From Methanospirillum lacunae (GTDB lineage: Archaea; Halobacteriota; Methanomicrobia; Methanomicrobiales; Methanospirillaceae): a stretch of 64,000 nucleotides of DNA. The stretch lies in contig NZ_QGMY01000002.1 of assembly GCF_003173355.1 (NCBI RefSeq), positions 124,001-188,000 of the forward strand, written 5' to 3'. Below, piece after piece: positions 1 through 8,941 of this stretch (position 1 is its first letter; every line of letters starts with the position of its first letter). The position numbers and the translations under genes are program-made. The notes beneath the pieces were generated by a model. That model did not search any database. It was not told the origin of the DNA and saw only the letters and a list, made by a program, of their open reading frames with translations.

Positions 1-256
1 TCATCCATCTAAGCATAGCGCTGCTGAAACACCGATGGGTTCCATGAGTGGAAATTTCGGGATAACTCCCGGTGATACGTGTGTGGTTGTGGATGATGTT
101 ATCACAACAGGGGAAACCCTTCGTGAGGTTGTGGCATATTTAAAAAGCCACGGCGCAACCCCTCTTGCATGTTGTGTCCTCTTTGATAAGCGCGGAATCA
201 GGGAAATTGAGGGAGTCCCGGTCTATAGCCTCTTCAGAATTTCCCGAATAGATTAA
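1..256 (+). CDS. gfcR: GfcR-type PRPP-binding transcriptional regulator, C-terminal part
   Basis: This is the 3' end of a gene that begins before the window; the reading frame is open from base 2. The visible 84 residues contain the PRPP-binding loop [12 protein letters not shown] followed by VLFDKRGI, as in type I phosphoribosyltransferases. The double-Asp loop and the HPSKH...MSGNFG stretch before it resemble the orotate phosphoribosyltransferase homologues (COG0856, GfcR), in which a PRTase domain follows an N-terminal helix-turn-helix. GfcR regulates sugar and central metabolism genes in haloarchaea. The N-terminal DNA-binding part lies outside the window, so a true PyrE cannot be fully excluded. 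The product would be cytoplasmic. Confidence 0.7.
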   Translation, partial: HPSKHSAAETPMGSMSGNFGITPGDTCVVVDDVITTGETLREVVAYLKSHGATPLACCVLFDKRGIREIEGVPVYSLFRISRID

Positions 257-284
257 TCCCCTCTTCTTTTTCCCGCGAATGCGG

Positions 285-296
285 AATATATATATA
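285..296 (+). promoter_or_regulatory. TATA box of the thermosome gene
   Basis: An alternating AT stretch (aatatatatata) lies about 45 bases before the thermosome ATG. A start site about 25 bases downstream of the box would leave a short leader containing the GGAGG ribosome site at 324-328. This is a typical archaeal promoter layout. It was read by eye only. Confidence 0.55.
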
Positions 297-335
297 GAAC
301 TTTAAATCCACCTGTATTCATACGGAGGATACTCT

Positions 336-1925
336 ATGCTTGCGCAACAGCCTGTAATAATCTTACGAGAAAATGTAGAGCGGACGCACGGATATGAGGC
401 GCAGCGCTCAAATATAGCGGCCGCAAAGGCACTCGCCGAGGCTGTCAGATCTACCCTTGGTCCCCGGGGTATGGATAAGATGCTCATTGATGGAACCGGG
501 GATATTACCATCACCAACGACGGAATTACAATTCTGGATGAGATCTCAGTTCAACACCCCGGTGCCAAGATGGTCATTGAGGTTTCCCGGACTCAGGATG
601 AAGAGGTTGGGGATGGAACAACAACAGCAGTGGTGATCGTCGGGTCCCTGATGGAGCAGGCCGAAATCCTTCTGAATAAAAAGATACACCCGACTGTTAT
701 CTGCCGTGGATATCGGATGGGAATGACAAAGGCTCTTGAGATCCTTGAGGGCATGGCAACGACTGTAGATCCTTTCAACAAAGAGATTCTTTCCTCAATT
801 GTGCAGACCGCTATCACCGGAAAATCCATTGAGAACGTCAAAGAGAAGATCAGTGAGATTGCAGTAGGGGCAGTCACGGCAGTAGCAGAGAAGAACGGGA
901 AAAAGGTCACTGTTGATGAAGACGACGTTCAGATCAAATCACATAAGGGTTCATCAATGGATGATGCTGAGCTGATTTGTGGTGTCGTTCTTGAAAAGAC
1001 CCGTGTCAACCAGGCAATGCCAAAGACCATTAAGAATGCAAAAGTTGCCCTTGTGTCCAGTCCGCTTGAGATAAAAAAGACTGAAGTCAAGGCCAAGATC
1101 AAGATCAACAGTACTGAGCAGGTTGAAGCATTTGGTCAACAGGAACGGGAAGCTCTCAAGGCAATGGCAGATGCTGTCATTTCAACAGGAGCAAATGTTC
1201 TCCTCTGCCAGAAGGGAATTGCAGATGCAGCCCAGTACTTCCTCGCCAAGGCCGGAGTTATGGCAATTGAAGATGTTCCAGAAAAGGACATGAAATTTGC
1301 CGCCCGTGCATTGAATGCAACAATTGTCAACAAGGCAGATGATCTGACCAAGTCCATGCTTGGGTCTGCTGCAGGCGCAGAAGAGATTGAGGACACCGAG
1401 ATGACCAAGATCTACGGCTCCAAGAATCCGAAGACTGTAACTATCCTTCTGCGGGGAACCACCACGTACCTGGTTGATGAACTTGAACGTGCAATGGTGG
1501 ATGCTACCCGGGTCGTCATGGATACCATGGAAGACGGGAAGTATGTACCCGGTGGCGCAGCCATTGAGACTGAGCTTGTTGTGAAACTCCGTGAGTATGC
1601 AGCAACAGTCGGTGGCAGAGAACAGATTGCAATCGAGTCTTATGCTGATGCCTTTTCAATCATTCCAATTACCCTTGCAGAAAACTCTGGTATGAACTCG
1701 ATTGATAAACTTGTTGAACTCAAGGCAGCTCATGCATCAGGCAAGAAGAACTATGGTCTGAATGTCTTTACTGGTAAGGCAGTTGATATGCTTGGTGAGG
1801 GAGTTATCGAACCGCTCCGTTGCAAGCGCCAGACTATTCAATCTTCAGCTGAGGCCGTTGAGATGCTTCTCCGTGTTGATGACATGATGGTATCACGCAA
1901 TGATGCGCCTGGTCCAGGTATGTAA
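336..1925 (+). CDS. ths: Thermosome subunit (group II chaperonin)
   Basis: ATP-driven cytosolic chaperonin of the CCT/TCP-1 family that folds proteins inside a double-ring cage. At 529 residues it has the normal family length. Visible family motifs are [12 protein letters not shown] near residue 40, NDGITIL, the nucleotide and catalytic motif GDGTTTAVV near residue 90, and VPGGAAIE near residue 400 with the late equatorial domain after it. The start is fixed by GGAGG at 324-328, seven bases before the ATG. The tail ends in PGPGM rather than the Gly-Met repeats seen in many thermosomes. The gene is monocistronic, with its own TATA box and an oligo-T run after the stop. Methanogens often carry several subunits, so the subunit class is not assigned. 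Confidence 0.97.
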   Translation: MLAQQPVIILRENVERTHGYEAQRSNIAAAKALAEAVRSTLGPRGMDKMLIDGTGDITITNDGITILDEISVQHPGAKMVIEVSRTQDEEVGDGTTTAVVIVGSLMEQAEILLNKKIHPTVICRGYRMGMTKALEILEGMATTVDPFNKEILSSIVQTAITGKSIENVKEKISEIAVGAVTAVAEKNGKKVTVDEDDVQIKSHKGSSMDDAELICGVVLEKTRVNQAMPKTIKNAKVALVSSPLEIKKTEVKAKIKINSTEQVEAFGQQEREALKAMADAVISTGANVLLCQKGIADAAQYFLAKAGVMAIEDVPEKDMKFAARALNATIVNKADDLTKSMLGSAAGAEEIEDTEMTKIYGSKNPKTVTILLRGTTTYLVDELERAMVDATRVVMDTMEDGKYVPGGAAIETELVVKLREYAATVGGREQIAIESYADAFSIIPITLAENSGMNSIDKLVELKAAHASGKKNYGLNVFTGKAVDMLGEGVIEPLRCKRQTIQSSAEAVEMLLRVDDMMVSRNDAPGPGM

Positions 1926-1931
1926 AAACCC

Positions 1932-1941
1932 CTTCTTTTTC
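1932..1941 (+). terminator. Oligo-T terminator after thermosome gene
   Basis: A pyrimidine-rich stretch with a T-run (ccttcttttt) begins a few bases after the thermosome stop codon. Oligo-T tracts are the usual archaeal termination signal and the substrate for FttA-assisted termination. There is no hairpin. Confidence 0.35.
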
Positions 1942-2007
1942 TCTCGCATGATTAGGCTAATCCGATATCATTAAACCTGAATTGGATCCACATATGTTGC
2001 CATAAAT

Positions 2008-2090
2008 GCCGAGGTAGTCTAGCCCGGGAAGGCGGTGGTCTCGAAAACCACTGGTGTTTCACCTCGGGAGTTCAAATCTCCCCCTCGGCG
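2008..2090 (+). tRNA. tRNA-Ser (anticodon CGA)
   Basis: The seven-base acceptor arms GCCGAGG (2008-2014) and CCTCGGC (2083-2089) pair perfectly. The anticodon stem GTGGT/ACCAC encloses the loop CTCGAAA, giving anticodon CGA, which reads UCG serine codons. The T arm is GGGAG-TTCAAAT-CTCCC. A long variable region and discriminator base G at 2090 are both typical of tRNA-Ser. CCA is not encoded and no intron is seen. The length of 83 nt fits a class II tRNA. Confidence 0.93.
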
Positions 2091-2131
2091 CTTTTCTGAT
2101 ATATCGTATTACAGTTTTAATTCTCGTTTAA

Positions 2132-2152
2132 ATCAGGTATCAATCAGGTATC
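2132..2152 (+). repeat. 10-bp direct repeat, one helical turn apart
   Basis: The sequence ATCAGGTATC occurs twice, at 2132-2141 and 2143-2152, with an 11-base period. It lies about 90 bases before the sensor-kinase start in the 150-base space after the tRNA. Same-face direct repeats suggest a protein-binding site, but no regulator can be named. Confidence 0.35.
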
Positions 2153-2243
2153 TAGATAAGCATGTCTGTGTAAATTTTCTGATGTTGTAATAGATCAGAA
2201 TTAGTTTATTTATTATACTGATTAAAAAAGCCCTGGTTAATAC

Positions 2244-3953
2244 ATGGATTTATTTTCAATACTCGTTTGGTTTTGTCTTGTATCAGCATGTATAACCTAT
2301 GGTCTCGGATTTTTTGTATTATCTAAAAATTCTTCCTCTCCTGTTAACCGTCTCTTCTTTGCAGTTATGCTTGGAGCGTCTTACTGGGCAGTAGGGGAAT
2401 TTTTGATCTGGCACGTAAACAGTTATGAAGGGTCATGGTTCTGGCTGAAAGCAAGTTCATTCTGGACCCTGGTTATCGCCACGACTGTACATTTCTCACT
2501 TACTTTTACTAGTCACTGGCTTTCGAAACGGGAACATATCCTGAAGATTATCCTTCTGATCTATCTTCCATCCCTGTTTTTTGCAGCTCTTGGGATCTGT
2601 ACAAATTCGACCTACATAATGTTGCATGCAGGAACCGGGTATCAATATTCTCCTGTTTATGGAAGTGTTGCATTTCAGATTGAATCCATATATTTTCTGT
2701 TCTTAATGCTCAGTGCACTATATTTCTGTGTCCAGTCCTGGATTCGATCACATAAAGAGCGGGTTCGAAGGCAGTGTGCCCTTGTAAGTACAGGGTTTCT
2801 CCTCATCATAGGCCTGGGTTCCCAGTCTGCTTTTTATCTGCCAAGAAATGGTATCATCCTTCCAAATCTTGTCTTTATTGGTATTGTTCTCTTTTCGTTC
2901 ATAATTGCATACACAATACTGCGATACGGTCTGTTTACCTTAGGTCCAGAAGCAGTAGCATCCAATATCATTAGCACGATGCCGGATGGACTCGTTCTGA
3001 CAGATATGAATGGATTGATTATATCTGGGAATTCTGCATCAGCAAAACTATTCCGCCTGAAACCCGGGCATATGGAAGGACTTCATGTAACATCCTGTAT
3101 CTCTGTTGATGAGTTTTCCAGGATAACCCAGTTAGTATCAGAATCAGGCACACTTTCCGATTATGAATGTAATCTTAAGGGTTCTGAAGTTCCAGTTAGT
3201 ATCGCCAGTTCTCTGGTCAGGGATCCTGAAGGTGACCCCGCGGGCATAATCCTTATATTACGAGATATTACTGCCAGAAAATCTGCAGAAAGAGCATTAG
3301 AGATTGCTAACGAGAAGGTCACTCTGCTAAGCAGACTTACGAGGCATGATTTGAGTAATCTGGTTACTTCCTTGCTAGGTTATCTGACCCTCATTAGAGA
3401 GGATGGCAGAGCTACAATAGATAACCCTCATTTTATAGCATGTATCGATCTCGCGGAGAAAATTTCTCAGCATCTTCAGTTCTCCCATGAGTATCATATG
3501 GTTGGTTCTCATGATCCAGTGTGGATTCACCTTCCTCATGCTATTCAGGCAGCCAGTCATGATCTTGCAACTGGGTCTGTTCAGATTTCAATGAATCTTC
3601 CCGAGGTTATGATCTATGCCGATCCCTTGTTTCGAAAAGTCATATACAACCTGTTTGAAAATGCAATCCGTCATGGGAACTCTATAACCGGAATTCTGAT
3701 CTCATCCCTACAAAGCAAGAATGGTGATCTTGAACTTTTTATTGAGGACGACGGGGATGGAATCAGGGAAGATGAGAAAGAACTGATCTTTTATCACGGG
3801 TATGGAAAAAATTCAGGTCTTGGGCTTACTATGGTACGTGAAATCCTGTCCGTCACTGGAATTAGTATCACTGAAACTGGAATTTTTGGGCAGGGAGCAC
3901 GGTTTAAACTCATCATTCCCTCTGACTATTGGAAGACAGATAAACCTGATTAA
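2244..3953 (+). CDS. Seven-helix membrane sensor histidine kinase with PAS domain
   Basis: Two-component sensor kinase of 569 residues. Residues 1-230 are a bundle of about seven membrane helices resembling the histidine-kinase 7TM sensor region. Residues 235-350 form a PAS domain (NIISTMPDGLVLTDMNGLIIS to ILRDITARKSAE). The phospho-acceptor motif is LTRHDLSN near residue 365, the R-H-D form common in methanogen kinases. The ATPase domain has NLFENAIRHG (N box), EDDGDGI (G1) and KNSGLGLTMV (G2). The ligand is unknown. No response regulator gene is adjacent, so it probably signals to a distant partner. No clear Shine-Dalgarno sequence precedes the ATG, and the direct repeat at 2132-2152 may be part of its control region. 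Confidence 0.9.
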   Translation: MDLFSILVWFCLVSACITYGLGFFVLSKNSSSPVNRLFFAVMLGASYWAVGEFLIWHVNSYEGSWFWLKASSFWTLVIATTVHFSLTFTSHWLSKREHILKIILLIYLPSLFFAALGICTNSTYIMLHAGTGYQYSPVYGSVAFQIESIYFLFLMLSALYFCVQSWIRSHKERVRRQCALVSTGFLLIIGLGSQSAFYLPRNGIILPNLVFIGIVLFSFIIAYTILRYGLFTLGPEAVASNIISTMPDGLVLTDMNGLIISGNSASAKLFRLKPGHMEGLHVTSCISVDEFSRITQLVSESGTLSDYECNLKGSEVPVSIASSLVRDPEGDPAGIILILRDITARKSAERALEIANEKVTLLSRLTRHDLSNLVTSLLGYLTLIREDGRATIDNPHFIACIDLAEKISQHLQFSHEYHMVGSHDPVWIHLPHAIQAASHDLATGSVQISMNLPEVMIYADPLFRKVIYNLFENAIRHGNSITGILISSLQSKNGDLELFIEDDGDGIREDEKELIFYHGYGKNSGLGLTMVREILSVTGISITETGIFGQGARFKLIIPSDYWKTDKPD

Positions 3954-4042
3954 TAAGGCAAGTGAAATAGATACCTCCTGAACTAATTTCTTCCTGATAA
4001 CTAAAGAATGGAAGAAGTACGTAATTCAAAGACGAATAGATT

Positions 4043-4052
4043 TTATTTATAA
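4043..4052 (+). promoter_or_regulatory. TATA box of the PKD-protein gene
   Basis: The AT stretch ttatttataa lies about 50 bases before the ATG at 4099. A purine-rich ribosome site (GGGGGGA, 4086-4092) lies between them. The spacing fits an archaeal promoter with a short leader. Confidence 0.5.
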
Positions 4053-4098
4053 ACTCCCTATATTCAACACAGCCGGGTTTTTACTGGGGGGATATAAT

Positions 4099-7000
4099 AT
4101 GGGAGGATTCGTTCGACTTATTTTTCTTATCTGTTTTGTTAGTATTATTTCAGGAGTTTCGCTTGCAGACAGTTCTTCTATAGTAAGTGAAAATGGGCAT
4201 CAGTCAGTGATAGCTGATTTCAGGGCTGGATCTTTATCGGGTGCCGTACCTGTGGCTGTTCAATTCAATGATGTCAGCCTCGGATCACCTGATGAATGGT
4301 ACTGGGATTTTGGTGATGGTACACATGATACCGGGCAGAATCCCCTCCATATCTATACAAGTCCCGGTATCTATTCTGTCTCGCTCAGTGTTACGGGCCC
4401 AGCAGGCTCTGACATGAAGACCAGACTTGGGTACATAAAAGTGTCCGAGGCACTGGCATCACCCGTTTCCAAGAAACCGGTTCAGACCATAAGCCCTAAA
4501 ATGTTGTCATTCCCTACTTTAACTCCCACTAATACTCCAACCGAACTTTTAACCCCGTTGACAACAGAATCTCCGGTTTTAACTCCAGATACCGGGACGT
4601 CAGAAACCCATCTTCTGGAGCTGTTAACTCCTGGGATCCTTGCTGACTTTACGCCGTCTGTCACTGGTGGACTTGCCCCACTTGCTGTCCGGTTTACTGA
4701 TAATTCTTCGGGAAGCCCTAGTAGTTGGTCTTGGGATTTCGGTGATGGAACATCATCAGATCTTGCCTCACCTGAACATGTATACACACTCCCTGGAAAA
4801 TACAAAGTCCGGTTGACTGTTAAAGGGAACCAGGGTTCAAATACAACGGAACATGTGGAACCGATAGAGGTTGCACTTATGCCTGAAGCATCAATCAAAG
4901 CTCAACCAAAAACCGGTTCAGCACCACTTATGGTTGCATTCACCGATAATTCCACAGGAAGGATCAATTCATGGCTCTGGACGTTCGGTGATGGTACTAG
5001 TTCTTATGAACAGAATCCTGTTCATACGTATAACCGGGCTGGGGTATATGATGTCTCGCTCACCATTTCGGGTCCGGATGGCGGTGCAAATGCTGCGATA
5101 CCTGCAATGGTCACTGTCACTGACCTTATTGAGCCACCCGTGGCTATTATATCTACAGATACATCTGTTGGTGATGCCCCTCTTCTGGTCAGGTTTACTG
5201 ACACTTCTACCGGTGATGTCACTACAAGAACATGGGATTTCGGTGATGGGAACAGCGGAGCAGAGTCTGATCTAACTCACACATTCTCAAAACCAGGGAC
5301 GTACACGACCAGACTTACCATCAAGGGACCTGCGGGAGAGAGTCATACTGAAAAGGTCATTACCGTGAATGAACCGGTATCTGTGCCGAAAGCAGGTTTC
5401 TCAACTGATGCCGTATCCGGAGTTGCCCCTCTAGTTGTCTCATTCATGGATATGTCATCTGGCAGTATCACATCCTATAACTGGGCTTTTGGTGACGGTG
5501 GTAGTTCTCAAGAAACGAACCCAATTCACACGTACTCCTCTTCTGGTTCATACCTGGCAGTTCTAACGGTCAGTGGTCCCGGTGGTTCAAGTCACTCAGA
5601 AAAAGGAATCATTGTGAGTGAACCTGTTGTAGCCCCGGTCTCGTCATTTAGTACTGATATAAGTGACGGAGTCGCTCCTTTGAGTGTTTCGTTTACTGAT
5701 GGCTCTACGGGTAATATCAGTTCCTGGAGCTGGTCATTTGGTGATGGCATTAGTTCGGTTGATAAGAACCCTGTACACACCTATCCCTCTCCCGGTTCAT
5801 ACCAGGTGGTCCTAACGGTCAGTGGTTCCGGTGGTTCAAGTCACTCTGAAAAAGGGATTATTGTAAGTGAACCTGCGGTGGTCCCTGTCTCGCTATTCAG
5901 TACTGATGTAAGTGACGGAGTCGCTCCTTTGAGTGTTTCGTTTACTGATGCTTCTACGGGCAATATCAGTTCCTGGTGCTGGTCATTTGGTGATGGCATC
6001 AGTTCGGGTGACAAGAACCTTGTGCACATCTATCCCTCTCCCGGTTCATACCAGGCGGTCCTAACGGTCAGTGGTCCCGGTGGTTCAAGCCACTCAGAAA
6101 AAGGAATTATTGTAAGTGAACCTGCGGTGGCCCCGGTCTCGTCATTTAGTACTGATGTAAGTGACGGAGTCGCTCCTTTGAGAGTTTCGTTTACTGATGC
6201 CTCTTCGGGTAATATCAGTTCCTGGAACTGGTCATTTGGTGATGGCATCAGTTCGACTGACAAGAACCCGGTACATACCTATTCCTCTCCCGGTTCATAC
6301 CAGGCGGTCCTAACGGTAAGAGGTCCCGGTGGTTCAAGCCACTCAGAAAAAGGAATTATTGTAAGTGAACCCATAACTCCGGTCCCAACCCCATTGATAA
6401 CCCCTGTCCCTCTGGTAACTAGTACTACACCTAATATATCAGAACAACACGAGCCTCTTGTCACACCGGCTCCGGTTGCAAAGAAAAAATCAGTTGCAAA
6501 GTTCAGGACCGCAAATAATGAAGGTTCTGCCCCATTAACTGTACGTTTCCATGATAGTTCTGTAGGTGAAATATCTTCGTGGAAATGGGACTTTGGCGAT
6601 GGAACTGGAGCATCAGATCAGAATCCCTCACATACCTATACAAAACCAGGAAATTATGCAGCTTCTCTGACAATTACCACTCCGGAGGGTTCTCAGAAAT
6701 CTGATCTCTCTATGATATTGGTAACTTCATCGACATCAATGCCGAAGGCTGTCATCACTGCTGACCCTGGATATGGAAATGCACCACTCACCATATCGTT
6801 CTCAGATGCTTCCACTGGAACTGTTTCCACGCGGACCTGGAATTTTGGCGATGGTGCAACTTCCTCTGATCTGAATCCTGTTCATACATACCAGAATCCT
6901 GGCATCTATACTGTATCATTAATTGTTAAAGGGCCGGCAGGAGAGAGCAGAACTGATGAGCAGATCGTCGTCAGCCTCAAACCAGAACCTACCCCATCTA

Positions 7001-8892
7001 TAATTGATGAATCACCAACCCCTGCCCTTATTGTCCCGCACTCCGACAATGAAGTGCCTGAAACTCAGCCCGTTGAACTAAGCACTGTCAATCCACAGAT
7101 TACTGAAATCCCGGTTACTCCTGAAATCATCCCAACAAAAATTCAGGAAAAGCCAGAACCAGTATCCGAGTCTCACGGTATCCTTATTACCACTGACAGG
7201 ACCGTTGGATCTGCTCCGTTGACTGTGTCGTTTACCAGTAATTCAGCTATGAAAGCAGATCGATATGAGTGGCTCTTTGGTGATGGGTCCAGTTCAGAAG
7301 AGGAACATCCCACTCACACATATGATAAACCAGGAACATATGATCTCACCCTCCTCCTTGATGGTCCGGATGGTCAGGGAAGGAAGGTCCTTCCTGCATA
7401 TATTACAGTAACTGAACCTGTATCCATGAGGTCTGAACAACCTATTATACCAACACCAATTTTACAGGCGACTTCCACGCCGAATATTCCTTCGGGGCCA
7501 ACTGCAGCAATATCTGCAGATATAATAAATGGAACTGCTCCATTGAAAGTTTCATTCCAGGCAGTTCCTACCGGAAAAATTGATGGATATGCCTGGGATT
7601 TCGGTGATGGTGGAACATCATACGAACAAAATCCGATGTATACCTATGGTACTGCAGGAAATTATTCGGTAAAACTAGTGGTAGCCGGAGAGAATGGGTC
7701 AGATGAGATACGTCTGAAAAATACTATAACCGTCCTTGAAGGGATGAAGACTCCTGTCTGTGGTTTTACAGCAACACCTGTTAGTGGATATGCTCCGCTG
7801 AATGTATCATTCTCTGATACATCATCAGGTTCCATAGATCAGTATGAGTGGAGTCTGGGAGATGGCACAAGTTCATCGGAAAAGAACCCATCACATTTGT
7901 ATTCCGAGCCTGGTGTATACACTGTAGGATTACAGGTCTCCGGGCAGGCTGGCAATGCAGCTGAGATAAAGAAAGATCTGATCACTGTTGATAATGTTCC
8001 TGCAGCACCTGTCGCCAGGTTCAAGTCTGATAAACGGAGTGGAACGGCTCCCCTTGAGATCCATTTCCAGGATCTTTCATCAGGTGTTGTAACCGGATGG
8101 AATTGGGATCTTGGTGACGGTACTATTAGCGAAGAAAAAGATCCTGTTATGACCTATACTCGGGCTGGTGTCTATGCAGTAACACAGACAGTTACCGGTC
8201 CGGGAGGAAAGGATGTAGCAGTACGGAGAGGATACATCACCGTATCTGAGCCTCAAATCCCTCCAATAGCAGTTATTTATGCAGAACCTGTAGGGGGCTC
8301 TGCCCCACTGACCGTAAAGTTCCTTGATATGTCAACCGGTCTTGTAACCGGATGGAACTGGGATCTTGGTGATGGATCCATATCGACAAACAAAAACCCG
8401 ACCCACATCTATCAGTCTGAAGGAACCTACTCTGTAAATTTGCATGTCTCTGGACCTGATGGAGAGAACAGTACAACGACGGTGATCCGGGTCTCTCCAC
8501 ATGAAAAAGCCAGTGAAATACTTGAATTGAAAAATCAGACTGTAGATTCGCCATCAATTCCACCTGTATCTTCAGGTACGGTTATGAATGAGTCTTTTTC
8601 AAATGTGACTAAAGAAGATCAGGATCTTACACCTTCAGGCAGTGAAAAGCCGGTTGCGGCTTTCTCTCTCTCTGGAAGGAGCGGGAAGAGTCCGCTTACC
8701 ATAACCTTCCACGATCGGTCAAGTGGTCATATCACAGGATGGGAATGGGTTTTTGGTGATGGAGAGACATCTGACCTCAAAGAGCCCACTCACACGTATG
8801 AGCAACCAGGTGTTTACACTGTTGCTCTTGCAGTGACTGGTCCAGACGGGACATCACAGAAACGGATTCGTGAAGCAGTCCAGGTATTTTAA
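4099..8892 (+). CDS. Giant secreted protein with 16 PKD domains
   Basis: A 1597-residue surface or secreted protein. A signal peptide (hydrophobic residues 5-22, cleavage near SLADS) is followed by 16 PKD-type immunoglobulin-like domains. They were counted from the W-x-(F/L)-G-D-G core motif at about 80-100-residue spacing; thirteen have FGDG and three have LGDG. Pro/Thr-rich linkers occur near residues 135-170, 755-790, 965-1015 and 1110-1135. PKD domains act as rigid spacers and adhesion modules in archaeal S-layer and sheath proteins. There is no enzyme domain, and the C terminus ends directly after the last PKD domain with no membrane anchor or sorting tail. Domains 6-8 are near-identical tandem copies (see the repeat at 5572-6372). 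A structural or adhesive role is inferred, not shown. Confidence 0.92.
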   Translation: MGGFVRLIFLICFVSIISGVSLADSSSIVSENGHQSVIADFRAGSLSGAVPVAVQFNDVSLGSPDEWYWDFGDGTHDTGQNPLHIYTSPGIYSVSLSVTGPAGSDMKTRLGYIKVSEALASPVSKKPVQTISPKMLSFPTLTPTNTPTELLTPLTTESPVLTPDTGTSETHLLELLTPGILADFTPSVTGGLAPLAVRFTDNSSGSPSSWSWDFGDGTSSDLASPEHVYTLPGKYKVRLTVKGNQGSNTTEHVEPIEVALMPEASIKAQPKTGSAPLMVAFTDNSTGRINSWLWTFGDGTSSYEQNPVHTYNRAGVYDVSLTISGPDGGANAAIPAMVTVTDLIEPPVAIISTDTSVGDAPLLVRFTDTSTGDVTTRTWDFGDGNSGAESDLTHTFSKPGTYTTRLTIKGPAGESHTEKVITVNEPVSVPKAGFSTDAVSGVAPLVVSFMDMSSGSITSYNWAFGDGGSSQETNPIHTYSSSGSYLAVLTVSGPGGSSHSEKGIIVSEPVVAPVSSFSTDISDGVAPLSVSFTDGSTGNISSWSWSFGDGISSVDKNPVHTYPSPGSYQVVLTVSGSGGSSHSEKGIIVSEPAVVPVSLFSTDVSDGVAPLSVSFTDASTGNISSWCWSFGDGISSGDKNLVHIYPSPGSYQAVLTVSGPGGSSHSEKGIIVSEPAVAPVSSFSTDVSDGVAPLRVSFTDASSGNISSWNWSFGDGISSTDKNPVHTYSSPGSYQAVLTVRGPGGSSHSEKGIIVSEPITPVPTPLITPVPLVTSTTPNISEQHEPLVTPAPVAKKKSVAKFRTANNEGSAPLTVRFHDSSVGEISSWKWDFGDGTGASDQNPSHTYTKPGNYAASLTITTPEGSQKSDLSMILVTSSTSMPKAVITADPGYGNAPLTISFSDASTGTVSTRTWNFGDGATSSDLNPVHTYQNPGIYTVSLIVKGPAGESRTDEQIVVSLKPEPTPSIIDESPTPALIVPHSDNEVPETQPVELSTVNPQITEIPVTPEIIPTKIQEKPEPVSESHGILITTDRTVGSAPLTVSFTSNSAMKADRYEWLFGDGSSSEEEHPTHTYDKPGTYDLTLLLDGPDGQGRKVLPAYITVTEPVSMRSEQPIIPTPILQATSTPNIPSGPTAAISADIINGTAPLKVSFQAVPTGKIDGYAWDFGDGGTSYEQNPMYTYGTAGNYSVKLVVAGENGSDEIRLKNTITVLEGMKTPVCGFTATPVSGYAPLNVSFSDTSSGSIDQYEWSLGDGTSSSEKNPSHLYSEPGVYTVGLQVSGQAGNAAEIKKDLITVDNVPAAPVARFKSDKRSGTAPLEIHFQDLSSGVVTGWNWDLGDGTISEEKDPVMTYTRAGVYAVTQTVTGPGGKDVAVRRGYITVSEPQIPPIAVIYAEPVGGSAPLTVKFLDMSTGLVTGWNWDLGDGSISTNKNPTHIYQSEGTYSVNLHVSGPDGENSTTTVIRVSPHEKASEILELKNQTVDSPSIPPVSSGTVMNESFSNVTKEDQDLTPSGSEKPVAAFSLSGRSGKSPLTITFHDRSSGHITGWEWVFGDGETSDLKEPTHTYEQPGVYTVALAVTGPDGTSQKRIREAVQVF
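5572..6372 (+). repeat. 249-bp tandem repeats within the PKD gene
   Basis: Three full 249-bp (83-codon) units start at 5572, 5821 and 6070, and a partial fourth (about 54 bp) starts at 6319. Each starts with AGTGGT/AGAGGT codons for SGPGGSSHSEKG and encodes one PKD domain. The copies differ at only scattered bases, while the other PKD domains are much more diverged. They therefore arose by recent in-frame duplication or gene conversion. Confidence 0.93.
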
Positions 8893-8900
8893 GTCAAAAT

Positions 8901-8941
8901 ATTTCCTGGCACGGGAAATAAACAGGAAGATTAGTCCTGTT
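8901..8941. terminator. Twin hairpins between convergent PKD and corA genes
   Basis: Two stem-loops occupy the 48-base gap between two converging stop codons. ATTTCCT/GGGAAAT (8901-8919) has a 5-base loop and one G-T pair. AACAGGA/TCCTGTT (8921-8941) has a 7-base loop and perfect pairing. They could end transcription or block antisense reading in either direction. Confidence 0.45.

Noticed and set aside
5572-6372. Tandem 249-bp repeats considered as a CRISPR array or satellite
   Set aside because: The repeats are in frame, encode PKD domains and have no spacer/repeat pattern.
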